Part shown: positions 7,463 to 16,162 of the stretch, one piece after another
How positions within the stretch are numbered: the first letter of the stretch is position 1
Layout of the letters: every line of letters starts with the position of its first letter
Assembly: GCF_031179145.1 (NCBI RefSeq)
Contig: NZ_JAPSIB010000019.1
Coordinates: 1 to 64,000 of the forward strand
Reading direction: 5' to 3'
From: Brevibacterium sp.
GTDB lineage: Bacteria > Actinomycetota > Actinomycetes > Actinomycetales > Brevibacteriaceae
Length of the DNA: 64,000 bases
Notes under the pieces: generated by a model
Seen by the model: only the letters and a program-made list of their open reading frames with translations
Told to the model about the DNA's origin: nothing
Database searches by the model: none
Made by a program: the position numbers and the translations under genes

Positions 7463-8899
7463 TCAGTGTCCGGCCTTGTAGGTCTCCTGGTAGCGGAGAT
7501 TGATCAGGGAATCTGCAGTCGCGGCGACCATCGTCATGCGGATCCGGTTCTTCCCACGTCGGAGCGGGAACAGGTCCTGCTCGACGAGGCGACCGCCGAC
7601 GATGCGACCGGCGCGGTCCCACCACTGCCCATCCGGCATGGACGGGCTCGTGATGTCCTGCACGCGCGGTCGGGTATCCACAGTCACCGTGTCCGGGATC
7701 TGCCCCGACAGGAACAGGGCCTCACCGGTGTCGATGTTCTCGAGCTTCGCATCCGTGCCGGGCGGCACGATCTCCCACACCGGCCACACCTGCTCGTCGC
7801 CCTCAATGTGGACCTCGTACTCGCCCTGCACTGATGACTCCGAGAGTCGCACGGGGAAGAACTTCTTCCCGCCAACCATCTCCACGGAGGTTGACCTGCC
7901 AGCTCGGCCCTCCCACACATGGCCTTCCGTTGACCCGTCGAATGGCATTCCTGGCTCGCCGAAGTAGATGGTGCGCACATCGATAACGTTTCCTGGGGTG
8001 TACGCCCCTGCCGTGTCTTTGACGTAAATCAGGAGACGGATTCCCCCAGGCTTATCTGGAATAGTTCCGGCGGCTTTCAGCAAGCGAATTTCACCGGGGT
8101 TGACAACGAAGTTCTCTACGCCGATATCCAGCCCCGCCAGTTCTCCGTACCCCATAAATCGTGGCCGGATCATCACAGCGTCTTCATCCGCCGGAACCCG
8201 CACCTCGAAGATCACCTCCCGATTCCCGGGAGTGGCAGGGATATTCGTCTCATAGGGGGCGGGGCTTGAGGCATAAGTCGTAGCGGTTGCGTTGGTGGTG
8301 AGTCTTGTGAACCCATCTTCGACCGCGGCAAAGCTGAGACCCGATCTCAGCCATGAGGAGATCGGTGCATTGTTCCAATTTCGTCTGCCGCGAGTTGGGG
8401 CGAGCGCGGAGAGGAATGGTTTGGTTCCTTTAGCGATGGCGCGGGATTGTTCGCGCCAGGGCCCATAGAACCATGGATCCTCGCATTCGAATGTGAGTAC
8501 GAGGACCATGCGCATGTTGTTGACGACGGCTTTCGCGAAGTCGCCCTCGAGGCCGTCTTTGAGTCGGCCGTAGGCGCTGCGGGTGCCGTCTTTGGTTTTG
8601 AGTCGGATCTCGACGACGTCTTCACAGAGGTGTTCGAGGCGGCGGCGGGAGTCTTCGAGTCGCGCGTAGGCGTCTGGGGAGTTCCCGTGGTGGACGTCGA
8701 TCGGGATCATGATGGTGCGGTTGGTGCGCCGGCGGTGACGGAGCACGGACCCGCCCCGCGGGAGTTGACTGTATGTCGACTCCCACGGGGCGAGTCCGGT
8801 GCCGGTCATGCCGGGTTTGAGCGTGAACTCGTTGCCCACCCCGTCGAGGGTGATCTGATCACCGTTGCCGATCAGAGTCACAATCGGTCTCCGATACAT
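7463..8899 (-). CDS. Distal tail protein (Dit-like) with inserted domain
   Basis: 478 residues with GGAGG upstream. Residues 1-160 hold the Dit core (GNEFTLKPGMTGTGLAPWES, then LTFECEDPWFYGPWRE). The C-terminal core resumes near residue 335 with KKFFPVRLSESSVQGEYEV and ends in a galectin-like region (QWWDRAGRIVGG). Between them, about residues 165-330 (roughly 7910-8407) form an extra beta-sandwich-like domain whose DNA is visibly less GC-rich than its neighbours. Evolved Dit proteins of other siphophages carry carbohydrate-binding insertions at this place, so a host-surface-binding role is likely. The identity of the inserted fold cannot be proven by eye. Confidence 0.82.
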   Translation of the reverse strand: MYRRPIVTLIGNGDQITLDGVGNEFTLKPGMTGTGLAPWESTYSQLPRGGSVLRHRRRTNRTIMIPIDVHHGNSPDAYARLEDSRRRLEHLCEDVVEIRLKTKDGTRSAYGRLKDGLEGDFAKAVVNNMRMVLVLTFECEDPWFYGPWREQSRAIAKGTKPFLSALAPTRGRRNWNNAPISSWLRSGLSFAAVEDGFTRLTTNATATTYASSPAPYETNIPATPGNREVIFEVRVPADEDAVMIRPRFMGYGELAGLDIGVENFVVNPGEIRLLKAAGTIPDKPGGIRLLIYVKDTAGAYTPGNVIDVRTIYFGEPGMPFDGSTEGHVWEGRAGRSTSVEMVGGKKFFPVRLSESSVQGEYEVHIEGDEQVWPVWEIVPPGTDAKLENIDTGEALFLSGQIPDTVTVDTRPRVQDITSPSMPDGQWWDRAGRIVGGRLVEQDLFPLRRGKNRIRMTMVAATADSLINLRYQETYKAGH

Positions 8900-8912
8900 C
8901 GATCAGACCTCC

Positions 8913-11900
8913 TCACACTGGGTAGAGAACATCGCGCTTTCGTTCACGCTCGTCGAGGGTGCGCACGAACTCGTCCGGGTCCTGGACGTAGACGTCCCCG
9001 AACTGCATCCTCGGCTGTGCCTCGGCGGAGTCGGCGCCGATCATGCCCAGTTGCTTGGGCGTGAACACCGGCTCGGGTTTGCCCGTGGCGTTGAGCACGG
9101 TCGTGAGACCGGGCGGTAGCCAACCGCCGTCGTCGTACAGGACAGGCTTGGGCATCATGCCTGACATGAACGACATCGAATCCCCAGCGCCTCCGGTCAT
9201 CGAGGGGACAAGTCCACCCGAGGCGAAGCCCTGGATGAGTCCGCCCTTCGCGTAGCCGCCCTTCCGGTTGTAGGCCTTCGACAGCGACCCATACCGGGCG
9301 AGCGCGTAGCGCATGGAGGCGAGGATGTTCGACAGCGGATCGTAGATGTTGGACTTGAACCCCTTCATGGCGTAGGCCTTGAAGGTCGGGCCAATCACCT
9401 GCATGAGCCCCTTGGAGGGGGTGCCACGCTTGGCGTTGATGTCCCAGTTGTTGATCGCCTTGGGATTGCCACCGGATTCCTGTTTCATCCGGCGCAACAC
9501 CGTGTTGATCATCGCCTGAGACGTCGGCTGGCCCAGCATGGTCAGCGCCTGCTTGACCGTGTCGGTCCAGCGGCCCACACCGGCACCCTGACCGCCAGGA
9601 TCGTTGATGTCGCCGGTGTCGCCACCGAACGGCATCTTCTCCTGCATCCACTCGATCGCCTTGTTGACGAGGTTCGTGGCACCGGATCCGATCATCTGCG
9701 CGAACGGTTCCTTGCCGATACCGTTCTTGATCTTGTCGATCAGACCCTTGAACGGGTTCAGATCGACAAGAGCATTACCGACACTTCCGCCGAGGTTCTT
9801 CAGGCCCTTGAGAGCGGCCATCAAACCCTTAGCGACGAGACCACCGACACCACCGGTCTTGAAGCTGCCGAGCTTCCGTCCACCCTTATCCACATGGGCG
9901 TGCCCATAGTGGTTGGGGTAGCGCCAGATGGTTCCCCAACCGAGGCCGTGCAGGATCGGCATCAGCTTGTCGAAGAACGCCATTTCGCCCTTCGACTGCC
10001 CGGCCGCCGTGTTCAGGTCCAAGGCTCCGGCACGGTAGTGCCAGGAGTTCTTGGCGTGAACCGGGTTCACTCCCCCGAACTTCGGATGCTCAGACACGCG
10101 CACACCGATGGACTGCAGGGCACGCCCGAGGGCGACGATGTCGCCACCCTTCTTGTAACCCCTGACCATCGGGAGCTCGCCCCGGGAGTTGATGTACTCC
10201 AGGGCGCCCGGATGCTGACGACGCAGACGATCCGCCGCACGACGACGCACCATGAACTCGCCAGCAGTCGCCCAGATCGGGATGTTGTCCGCCGTTGGAG
10301 TCGGCGAATGCCCCGGAACCGGGCCACCGTCACGCAGCTTCGGCACCGTGAACAGCTTCTCGTCGATGGTCTTCGAGCCGAACACGCCGGCCACCTTGTT
10401 GAAAGGCTTGACCAGACCATCACGAACGACCTGCTCAATGACGAACGCGATCGGCTTCCTGGCGAGGGATTTCAGCCCGTCCCAGGCCTTACCGATCGCG
10501 TCCCGACCGGTCTCGAACGCGTCCGGCAGCGTGTTCTTCACCAGGTCCATCACGGGCCTGAAAATGTTATCGACGATGAACGCTCGCACCTGATCGAGAT
10601 GGTTCTGCATCTTCGTCCACGCACCGGTGATCGTGTCCTTCGCGGACGTGAACGCCGGGGCGAGCTTGTCCTTCAGGAACGAGACGATCGGATTGAAAAT
10701 CCACGTCTTGATGAACGTCCACGCCTCATCGATCTTCTGCCGCACCGTCTGGAAGACCGAAGCGACCGTGTCCTTGAAGAGGTTGAACCGCGGCTGCAGC
10801 TGATCGCGGATGAAGCCCACGACGGCGTTGAAGACGATCTTCGCGAGCGTCCACCAGAAATTGATGGCCGCGAGGATCAGATTGAACGCCAGCGTCACCG
10901 CATTCTTGAAGAACGTGAACACGGGTGCCAGCACGGTGCGGATGATCGCGACCACGAGACTGAAAATCGCGGACACGACCGCCCACCAGACCTGGATGTA
11001 GATCTGGATGCCACGGAAGACGAGCATCGCCACGGTCTTGATGAAATTCAGGACCGGTGCGAACACCGTGGTCAGGAATGACGAGACCGCCCCGAACACC
11101 GTGGCGAACACGCCACCCGCCGACGTCACGCCGGTGGTGATGGCACCGACCAGCCACGTGATGACCGTGCCGACGAATCGGATCACCGGCACCAGCAGAG
11201 TCGCCAGCACCGAGATGATCTTCGCGACCACGGTGAGGACGAGACCGATCACCGGGACCAGTGCCGTGAGCAGCACCGTCACCAGCGGCATGACAGCCGC
11301 GAGGATCGAGGAGATGACCTGCACAACCGTGCCAATGACCTGCGCCAGGACCGGGAACAGCGTGCGCGCCAGGTTCGAGATCACGGGCACAAGGGTGCTC
11401 ACCAGGGTGCCCACCAGCTGCGCGACGACAGGCATGATCGACCCCAAGGCCGAACCCAGAGTCCCGATCAGCTGCGCGAACAGCGGCTGCAGCTTCACGA
11501 ACTCAGCCTTCAGGGGCAGGAGCGCCGCCTGGATCTGAGCCGAGAACGCCGACCACATGACGCGACCCTCTTCGGTCTTCGTGAAGAACTGCTGAAGAGC
11601 GAAAGCGATGCCCGCGATGAGACCCACGACGAGCAGCAGAGGGCTGGCCTTGAGCGCCATGTTGAACAGGCGCTGCGCCACCGCAGCAGCACGCGTCGCG
11701 ATCGTCGTCGCGACCGTGGCCGTGCGGTGCGCCACCAGGCTGACCGTCGACCCGATCGTCGCGGTCTTCGCCGCGTTCGTCTGGATATACATGCTGCGCA
11801 TCGCGCCGGCCTGGAACTTCGTAGCCGCGGCCGCGAACCTCGCAGCGAAACCGTTCGCGGTCGTCGCCGAGGTGTTCGCCGACGTCGCGGCCGTGTCCCT

Positions 11901-13163
11901 GGCCTTGGTCAGGATCGACTCGTGCTTCGCCTTATTGAGACGACCCTCCATGGTGATCGCCGTGATACGAGCGATGTTGTTCGCCAGATACACGGGAGCC
12001 ATCGCCATTTCCGCGACACGCAGATTGAACGTCGCCGCGGCAGCCAGATTCGACGCGAGCCGGTAGGCGGCGAACAGGGCGAGCGCGTAGGGCAGGATGC
12101 GCACGACGAGGCCGAGGTTGTTCCACACCCAGTTGAGTGCCTTGCCGACGAGGTCGACGACGGGCGTCAGCGGTGCCAGTGACGTCTTGAGGTGCGTGGC
12201 GGCGCCGGCGACCCACGACATGGAGCCCGCCCCGGTGGAGAGCTTCGTGAAGTCGAGACCGTCAAGCCAGGCTGAGAGCCTGCCGATGGCGGGTCCGAGG
12301 ATGTTGCCGATCGCGGCACCGAGTGGTGCCGCGGCGTCGGTCATGCGGTCGATGACACCGATGAGTGAGACGAACAGCGGCTTGATCTTCGGGAACACGC
12401 CGCCGAGGAGGGTGGCGCCGAGGCGGCCAGCGGCAGCACCGATGTTCTTCAGCGCGCCCGAGGTGGTGTTGCCAACCTCGAGAGCTGCGCCTCCGAGACC
12501 CTGCTCCATCGCGGTCTGGAACTCCGCGAACCCGATCTTGCCCTCGGAAGCGAGTTTCTGCACCTCGGTGGTCGTCATGCCCATCGTCTTCGACAGCATC
12601 TGCCAGATGGGGATGCCGCGCTCGAGGAGCATGTTCGCGGAATCCGCCTGGATCATGTCCTTGGAGGCGACCTTGTTGAAGATCATCCCCATTTCGGACA
12701 TGGAGGTCTTGCCGATCGTCGCGGCGTCAGCGGTGAGCTTGAGTGTCTTCTGCAGATCCTCACCGGGCTTCACCCCGGCGGCCACAGCTGACGCCGCGAC
12801 CTGAGCGGCTTCGCCCATCCCGAACGAGGTGCCCTTCACCGAAGCGAGGGCATCGTTCATGATGGTCTTCACGGACTTCGCCGAGTGCCCCAGACCGGTC
12901 AGCGACGCGGTCGCGTCCTCGATCTGGGACAGGCGCTCGAAACCCTTCGTGAGGGCATATCCGAGGCCTGCGGCGGCCACAGTGCCAGTGGCGATGACGC
13001 CACCCTTGACGACCTTCCCCAACGCTCCAGCGAACCCGCTACCAGACTTCCGACCGGCACGCCCGAATGTGTTCTCGAGCTTCCCCGCCTCATCAGCAGC
13101 TTTCTTCTGGAAGCCGGGGAAGGTCGGGGCGACATTGATGAACGCCGACGCAATGGAGGCCAC
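8913..13163 (-). CDS. Tape measure protein with peptidoglycan-hydrolase domains
   Basis: 1416 residues from a GTG, the longest gene, next to the tail chaperones as in most siphoviruses. The N-terminus has the tape-measure start motif (IASAFINVAPTFPGFQKKA). A long helical region with several hydrophobic stretches (about residues 350-900) follows. Near residues 1030-1110 is an M15-like segment (SWHYRAGALDLN and GHAHVDKGG). Near 1230-1330 is a lytic transglycosylase-like SLT segment with the catalytic-type Glu in MKQESGGNP and the GLMQVIGPTFKAY signature. The protein sets tail length and probably opens the cell wall during DNA entry. Confidence 0.93.
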   Translation of the reverse strand: MASIASAFINVAPTFPGFQKKAADEAGKLENTFGRAGRKSGSGFAGALGKVVKGGVIATGTVAAAGLGYALTKGFERLSQIEDATASLTGLGHSAKSVKTIMNDALASVKGTSFGMGEAAQVAASAVAAGVKPGEDLQKTLKLTADAATIGKTSMSEMGMIFNKVASKDMIQADSANMLLERGIPIWQMLSKTMGMTTTEVQKLASEGKIGFAEFQTAMEQGLGGAALEVGNTTSGALKNIGAAAGRLGATLLGGVFPKIKPLFVSLIGVIDRMTDAAAPLGAAIGNILGPAIGRLSAWLDGLDFTKLSTGAGSMSWVAGAATHLKTSLAPLTPVVDLVGKALNWVWNNLGLVVRILPYALALFAAYRLASNLAAAATFNLRVAEMAMAPVYLANNIARITAITMEGRLNKAKHESILTKARDTAATSANTSATTANGFAARFAAAATKFQAGAMRSMYIQTNAAKTATIGSTVSLVAHRTATVATTIATRAAAVAQRLFNMALKASPLLLVVGLIAGIAFALQQFFTKTEEGRVMWSAFSAQIQAALLPLKAEFVKLQPLFAQLIGTLGSALGSIMPVVAQLVGTLVSTLVPVISNLARTLFPVLAQVIGTVVQVISSILAAVMPLVTVLLTALVPVIGLVLTVVAKIISVLATLLVPVIRFVGTVITWLVGAITTGVTSAGGVFATVFGAVSSFLTTVFAPVLNFIKTVAMLVFRGIQIYIQVWWAVVSAIFSLVVAIIRTVLAPVFTFFKNAVTLAFNLILAAINFWWTLAKIVFNAVVGFIRDQLQPRFNLFKDTVASVFQTVRQKIDEAWTFIKTWIFNPIVSFLKDKLAPAFTSAKDTITGAWTKMQNHLDQVRAFIVDNIFRPVMDLVKNTLPDAFETGRDAIGKAWDGLKSLARKPIAFVIEQVVRDGLVKPFNKVAGVFGSKTIDEKLFTVPKLRDGGPVPGHSPTPTADNIPIWATAGEFMVRRRAADRLRRQHPGALEYINSRGELPMVRGYKKGGDIVALGRALQSIGVRVSEHPKFGGVNPVHAKNSWHYRAGALDLNTAAGQSKGEMAFFDKLMPILHGLGWGTIWRYPNHYGHAHVDKGGRKLGSFKTGGVGGLVAKGLMAALKGLKNLGGSVGNALVDLNPFKGLIDKIKNGIGKEPFAQMIGSGATNLVNKAIEWMQEKMPFGGDTGDINDPGGQGAGVGRWTDTVKQALTMLGQPTSQAMINTVLRRMKQESGGNPKAINNWDINAKRGTPSKGLMQVIGPTFKAYAMKGFKSNIYDPLSNILASMRYALARYGSLSKAYNRKGGYAKGGLIQGFASGGLVPSMTGGAGDSMSFMSGMMPKPVLYDDGGWLPPGLTTVLNATGKPEPVFTPKQLGMIGADSAEAQPRMQFGDVYVQDPDEFVRTLDERERKRDVLYPV

Positions 13164-13169
13164 GGATGA

Positions 13170-13646
13170 TCACGCCCCTTCCGGATTGGTCGTGAACATG
13201 TTGAACAGCCGATTCACCTCCCGGTGACGGCGACGCTCCCGGACCCGGTCCACCTCAGTGACCGGGTTGAGGGGCGGTTGCGGCTTGTACCGGGCCTTGT
13301 GCACGCCCGCGAGCACCGAGGTTTGACGCTCCACCGAGGCGGTGAGGCGCGTGAGCAGGATCGCGCTGGTGTCCCAGTCACGGATCTCCGGCGCATACGC
13401 TCGAGCCGTCTTGCCCTTGGCTTTCGCGGCGGCCTCGGCCTCGACGATCTGCTCCGCCGTTTCCGGGTCGTTGAGCAGAGCCTGACGGAACCTCGACGCC
13501 ACCGGGAGCCCATCGATGTAGTCGATGAGCGCCCGGAAGCGGCGCGCCGCGACCCACTCCGCGAGATCGATCCCGTACTCCGACGCCAGATCACAGCGGA
13601 TCGGCCCGCGGAACCTCGTCAGGAGGTCGGCGAGCCGTCGGATTCC
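13170..13646 (-). CDS. Tail assembly chaperone, frameshift-only part (T)
   Basis: This reading frame is entered by a -1 shift at 13646-13652 from the upstream chaperone gene and continues to 13170. It adds about 158 residues starting GIRRLADLLTRFRGP. The whole fusion would be about 268 residues. Between the shift and 13502 there is no ribosome site, but the frame is open and reads like the family (LASEYGIDLAEWVAARRFRA). The C-terminal part is basic. The G/GT chaperone pair binds the tape measure during tail assembly; the tape measure gene follows directly. Confidence 0.85.
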   Translation of the reverse strand, partial: GIRRLADLLTRFRGPIRCDLASEYGIDLAEWVAARRFRALIDYIDGLPVASRFRQALLNDPETAEQIVEAEAAAKAKGKTARAYAPEIRDWDTSAILLTRLTASVERQTSVLAGVHKARYKPQPPLNPVTEVDRVRERRRHREVNRLFNMFTTNPEGA

Positions 13647-13975
13647 CCCGGGTTGCCGTAGATGTCCTGGTAGTACTTCTCAGCGTTGCTGACGAGCGCC
13701 GCGGCGTGCTTCGTCTGCGGCTTGAGCTCCATGAACTCGGCATAGCCGTCTTCGCCGAGGAACTGCTTGAGCTGCCCCTCGGTGTCTTCCCGCTGGATCT
13801 TCAACGACTCGCTGAGGTCGAGATCGAACGGATTCTGAGTGATGAACTGACGGCCCTTGAACCAGAACTCATACGGCTCGTGGTCTTTGACGACTTCGTT
13901 GGCGAGCTTGTCGAGGTCATTCTTCACGACGAGCTTGTCCGACTTCGGGGCAGAGGTTTTGCGTGCTGTAGCCAT
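13619..13975 (-). CDS. Tail assembly chaperone, 0-frame product (G)
   Basis: 118 residues. A basic N-terminus is followed by a core VKDHEPYEFWFKGRQFITQN and a helical C-terminus, matching the short tail chaperone of siphoviruses. It lies between the small protein at 13993 and the tape measure gene. A slippery CCCGGGG sits nine codons before the stop, so a fraction of ribosomes makes the G-T fusion. The stop codon of this product is at 13619-13621. Confidence 0.85.
   Translation of the reverse strand: MATARKTSAPKSDKLVVKNDLDKLANEVVKDHEPYEFWFKGRQFITQNPFDLDLSESLKIQREDTEGQLKQFLGEDGYAEFMELKPQTKHAAALVSNAEKYYQDIYGNPGESDGSPTS
13646..13652 (-). promoter_or_regulatory. -1 programmed frameshift heptamer CCCGGGG
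   Basis: On the minus strand the 0-frame reads AAC CCG GGG GAA. C-CCG-GGG fits the X-XXY-YYZ slippery rule in the right phase. After a -1 slip the downstream frame stays open for about 158 codons. Frameshifting here is a conserved feature of siphovirus tail chaperones. Confidence 0.85.
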
Positions 13976-13992
13976 GATGGGATTCCTGCTTC

Positions 13993-14268
13993 CTACTTCG
14001 ATTCGGTGTATCCGCGAGCGCGGAGGTTGGTGATCTCGGCGGGGTGGCCGGTGGTGATGGTGTGGCCGTCCGCGTTGACGAGGGTGATGCGCTTGGGCGA
14101 GTCGTCGGTCTCGTCGGTCTTGGTTTCCGGCTCCTGGGCGAGGGTCGGGTCGGTGGTCTGTGCGGTCTTGTCCGGTGCGACGGGGGTCGCTGCGGTGGGC
14201 TGCACGGTGACCGGTTCGACGGCGTCGCCGGGGTCGGTGTCGGGCTTCGGTGTGGGGTTCTTCGCCAT
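13993..14268 (-). CDS. Small structural-region phage protein
   Basis: 91 residues. The first 60 are a disordered Pro/Thr/Ala/Asp-rich stretch. The last 30 (RITLVNADGHTITTGHPAEI and on) form a small beta-hairpin-like module often found on short proteins beside phage capsid or tail genes. It lies between the major tail protein and the tail chaperones. It could be a virion decoration or tail-tube accessory; function is unknown. Confidence 0.65.
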   Translation of the reverse strand: MAKNPTPKPDTDPGDAVEPVTVQPTAATPVAPDKTAQTTDPTLAQEPETKTDETDDSPKRITLVNADGHTITTGHPAEITNLRARGYTESK

Positions 14269-14311
14269 GTGTTTGCTCCTCGTGGGTGCAGATGGGATGA
14301 GTGGGTTAGAC

Positions 14312-14349
14312 GGTGGCGAGCGCGCATCCCATCAGGCACGCTCGCCACC
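14312..14349. terminator. Strong hairpin between major tail protein and next gene
   Basis: Perfect 11-bp arms GGTGGCGAGCG (14312-14322) and CGCTCGCCACC (14339-14349). No T run follows on the minus strand, so it is either a weak terminator or an RNA-stabilising stem beneath the highly expressed tail protein gene. Confidence 0.55.
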
Positions 14350-14373
14350 GCGTCAGGGGGTGTCGCCGACCGG

Positions 14374-15042
14374 TCAGGGTGCGGCTGGGGCGACGGTGAA
14401 GCCGGCGCGTTCGGCGCTGGCCTTGAAGCCGGCACCTGCGTAGAGGTGGCGGACGCTGAAGCCGAGGGTCGGGTCCGGGAATGCCTTGTACGTGAGGTTG
14501 TACGAGGTGGGGTCGGACATGGACCACACGATGTCGTCGAGGCTGGTGACCTTGACGAAGGGCATGAACCGTCCCATCAGGTATTCGCCGGTGCCTGCGC
14601 CGTCGGAGCCGACGCAGATCGCGCGAGCGTGCTGGCGGATCGGGAGTTCCGGTTCGTCGAAGACGAGGTTGCCGTCGGCGTCGACGGTGACGGTGGACAG
14701 GTCGAGGCCGTGAGCCTGCTCGAGGGTGAGCCGGTTCGTTTCGAGGGCGTTGACGGCGAAGGATCGTTCCATCGAGGTTTCGTCTTCACGGACGGCTGAG
14801 ATGTAGCCGTGGGCTTCGACGGTCTCGGAGTCGGACTCGCTGGTGAAGGTGAGTCCGTCGTCCTTGGTGATCATGCCGAGGGGACGGTACTCGGCGGGGA
14901 ACGGGGTGAGCTGGCCGGTGGCGTCAACGAGCTTGGTGATGGGCGCCGCGGAGAGCGGGGCCAGCCAGATCGCGACGTTCTGGACCTTGCGGATGAGATC
15001 CGCGTTGTCTCCCTGGGCTTTGAGCTCCTGGATCGTGGTCAT
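14374..15042 (-). CDS. Major tail protein
   Basis: 222 residues. The start MTTIQELKAQGDNADLIRK and the sequence GLTFTSESDSETVEAHGYIS, followed by a segment on Ser/Thr-rich beta strands, fit the actinophage major tail tube protein. Gene order (tail terminator before, tail chaperones and tape measure after) agrees. It is flanked on both sides by stable hairpins, as often seen for the most abundant virion proteins. It polymerises into the tail tube around the tape measure. Confidence 0.87.
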   Translation of the reverse strand: MTTIQELKAQGDNADLIRKVQNVAIWLAPLSAAPITKLVDATGQLTPFPAEYRPLGMITKDDGLTFTSESDSETVEAHGYISAVREDETSMERSFAVNALETNRLTLEQAHGLDLSTVTVDADGNLVFDEPELPIRQHARAICVGSDGAGTGEYLMGRFMPFVKVTSLDDIVWSMSDPTSYNLTYKAFPDPTLGFSVRHLYAGAGFKASAERAGFTVAPAAP

Positions 15043-15081
15043 GATGTGCTGCCTTTCTGCCCGACGACGCGGGCATGAGGA

Positions 15082-15106
15082 AACCCCCGCCGCGAGGGCG
15101 AGGGTT
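15082..15106 (-). terminator. Leftward hairpin before major tail protein
   Basis: On the minus strand AACCCTCGCC pairs with GGCGGGGGTT (one wobble) and a short TTT follows. It lies between the tail terminator gene and the major tail protein gene, so it may separate their expression. Confidence 0.5.
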
Positions 15107-15132
15107 GAGTATCAGTGAGTGGTGGGTGCCGG

Positions 15133-15510
15133 TCAGCCGATGGGGCGGGTGTCGACGTTGACGACGAAGCGGAAACGCTCGACGCCGCTGTACTGGTACG
15201 GGTGCTCCTTGGGTTTCTGCCGCTCCCACACGCGGTCGAGGAAGCCCGCCTGCGTGCTGTGTGCCTGGTCCACGAGGTGCGACCACAGGACGTTCGTGAG
15301 GGTCTTCGCGTCGGAGCGTTTCGAGTGGTAGATCTCGAACTCGGCCTGCACCGTGGAGAGCACGTCAGCGCCGGGCACCTCGGCGGTGATCAGCACCACC
15401 GGCATGGGTCCGGACGTGAAGTTCGGGTTGAGCCTGACCGTCACCTGCTCCTCGGGGACCAGCTGCGCGGTGAGCTCCATCAGGGCGGCTTCAACATCAG
15501 GATGGATCAT
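15133..15510 (-). CDS. Tail terminator-like protein
   Basis: 125 residues. It starts MIHPDVEAALMELTAQLVPE and contains a beta-rich core ending RFRFVVNVDTRPIG, the pattern of tail terminator/completion proteins (Gp17-type) of HK97-like siphoviruses. It overlaps the upstream connector gene by 4 nt (15507-15510) and precedes the major tail protein. It would cap the tail tube and join it to the head. Confidence 0.7.
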   Translation of the reverse strand: MIHPDVEAALMELTAQLVPEEQVTVRLNPNFTSGPMPVVLITAEVPGADVLSTVQAEFEIYHSKRSDAKTLTNVLWSHLVDQAHSTQAGFLDRVWERQKPKEHPYQYSGVERFRFVVNVDTRPIG

Positions 15511-15815
15511 CGGATGAACGCTCCTTCGATCTGCGCGACAGCGCGGTAGAGAACATGGTTGCGGGCGCCGAAGATGCGTTCGACGTCGGAATCGTTGATG
15601 AGCAGCGCACCGGCTCGAACCTCACTGCCGACCTGGACCTTGGCGGGTTCGACACGGAAACCTGACCGGTACTCGGGCAGCTTCTCGGGCGGACCCTCGA
15701 CGGGCAGCCGACGCGCCCACGTCTCCCCCACCCCGGCGGCTCGGACGCATATGTCCTGCACCTCCGGGCCGTTCGCCATCTTCGCGAAGCCCTTACGGTC
15801 GTGCTTGTACTTCAT
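15507..15815 (-). CDS. HK97 gp10-like head-tail connector
   Basis: 102 residues. The small basic alpha/beta protein has VQDICVRAAGVGETWARRLP near the start and a C-terminal region ending RNHVLYRAVAQIEGAFIR. Size, position between head-closure and tail terminator genes, and the starting helix fit gp10-like connectors. It overlaps both neighbours by 4 nt. Assignment rests mainly on gene order. Confidence 0.62.
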   Translation of the reverse strand: MKYKHDRKGFAKMANGPEVQDICVRAAGVGETWARRLPVEGPPEKLPEYRSGFRVEPAKVQVGSEVRAGALLINDSDVERIFGARNHVLYRAVAQIEGAFIR

Positions 15816-16156
15816 CCTGATCGCCTCTTCAGATCCACGACAGTGCCCGGGTCGTCACCCGTGAACGGGTTCGGACCCCACACCTGCGGGTCACCCACCA
15901 CCTCGAACAGGCCCGGCGAGGTGCCTGCGTACTTCGCGGGGAGCCGGAACTGGTCGGAGGAGCGAACATCCGTTCCCGTGGGGGCGTAGAACGTCCAATC
16001 CGCGATCGAGGAGGAGCGGAACTGCCCGTCCTCCGTCGAGCCCGCCGGGGCGAGCGTCCCACCCTCGATCGGTGTCTCCTGATCGGGCAGCGGGTCGCCG
16101 AGACGGTCGTAACCTCCGGAACGGACTCGCACCACCGTGACCGGGTAACCAAACAT
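15812..16156 (-). CDS. Head closure / stopper-like protein
   Basis: 114 residues. It begins MFGYPVTVVRVRSGGYDRLG and is rich in beta strands, like the SPP1 gp16/HK97 stopper class that seals the filled head. The ribosome site GGGAG is followed by the recurrent TGATCGTC stretch before the ATG. It overlaps the next connector gene by 4 nt. Confidence 0.65.
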   Translation of the reverse strand: MFGYPVTVVRVRSGGYDRLGDPLPDQETPIEGGTLAPAGSTEDGQFRSSSIADWTFYAPTGTDVRSSDQFRLPAKYAGTSPGLFEVVGDPQVWGPNPFTGDDPGTVVDLKRRSG

Positions 16157-16162
16157 CGACGA

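Noticed and set aside
9894-11081. 395-codon plus-strand frame inside the tape measure gene
   Set aside because: Arg/Glu/His-rich shadow of a well-supported minus-strand gene, with no ribosome site.
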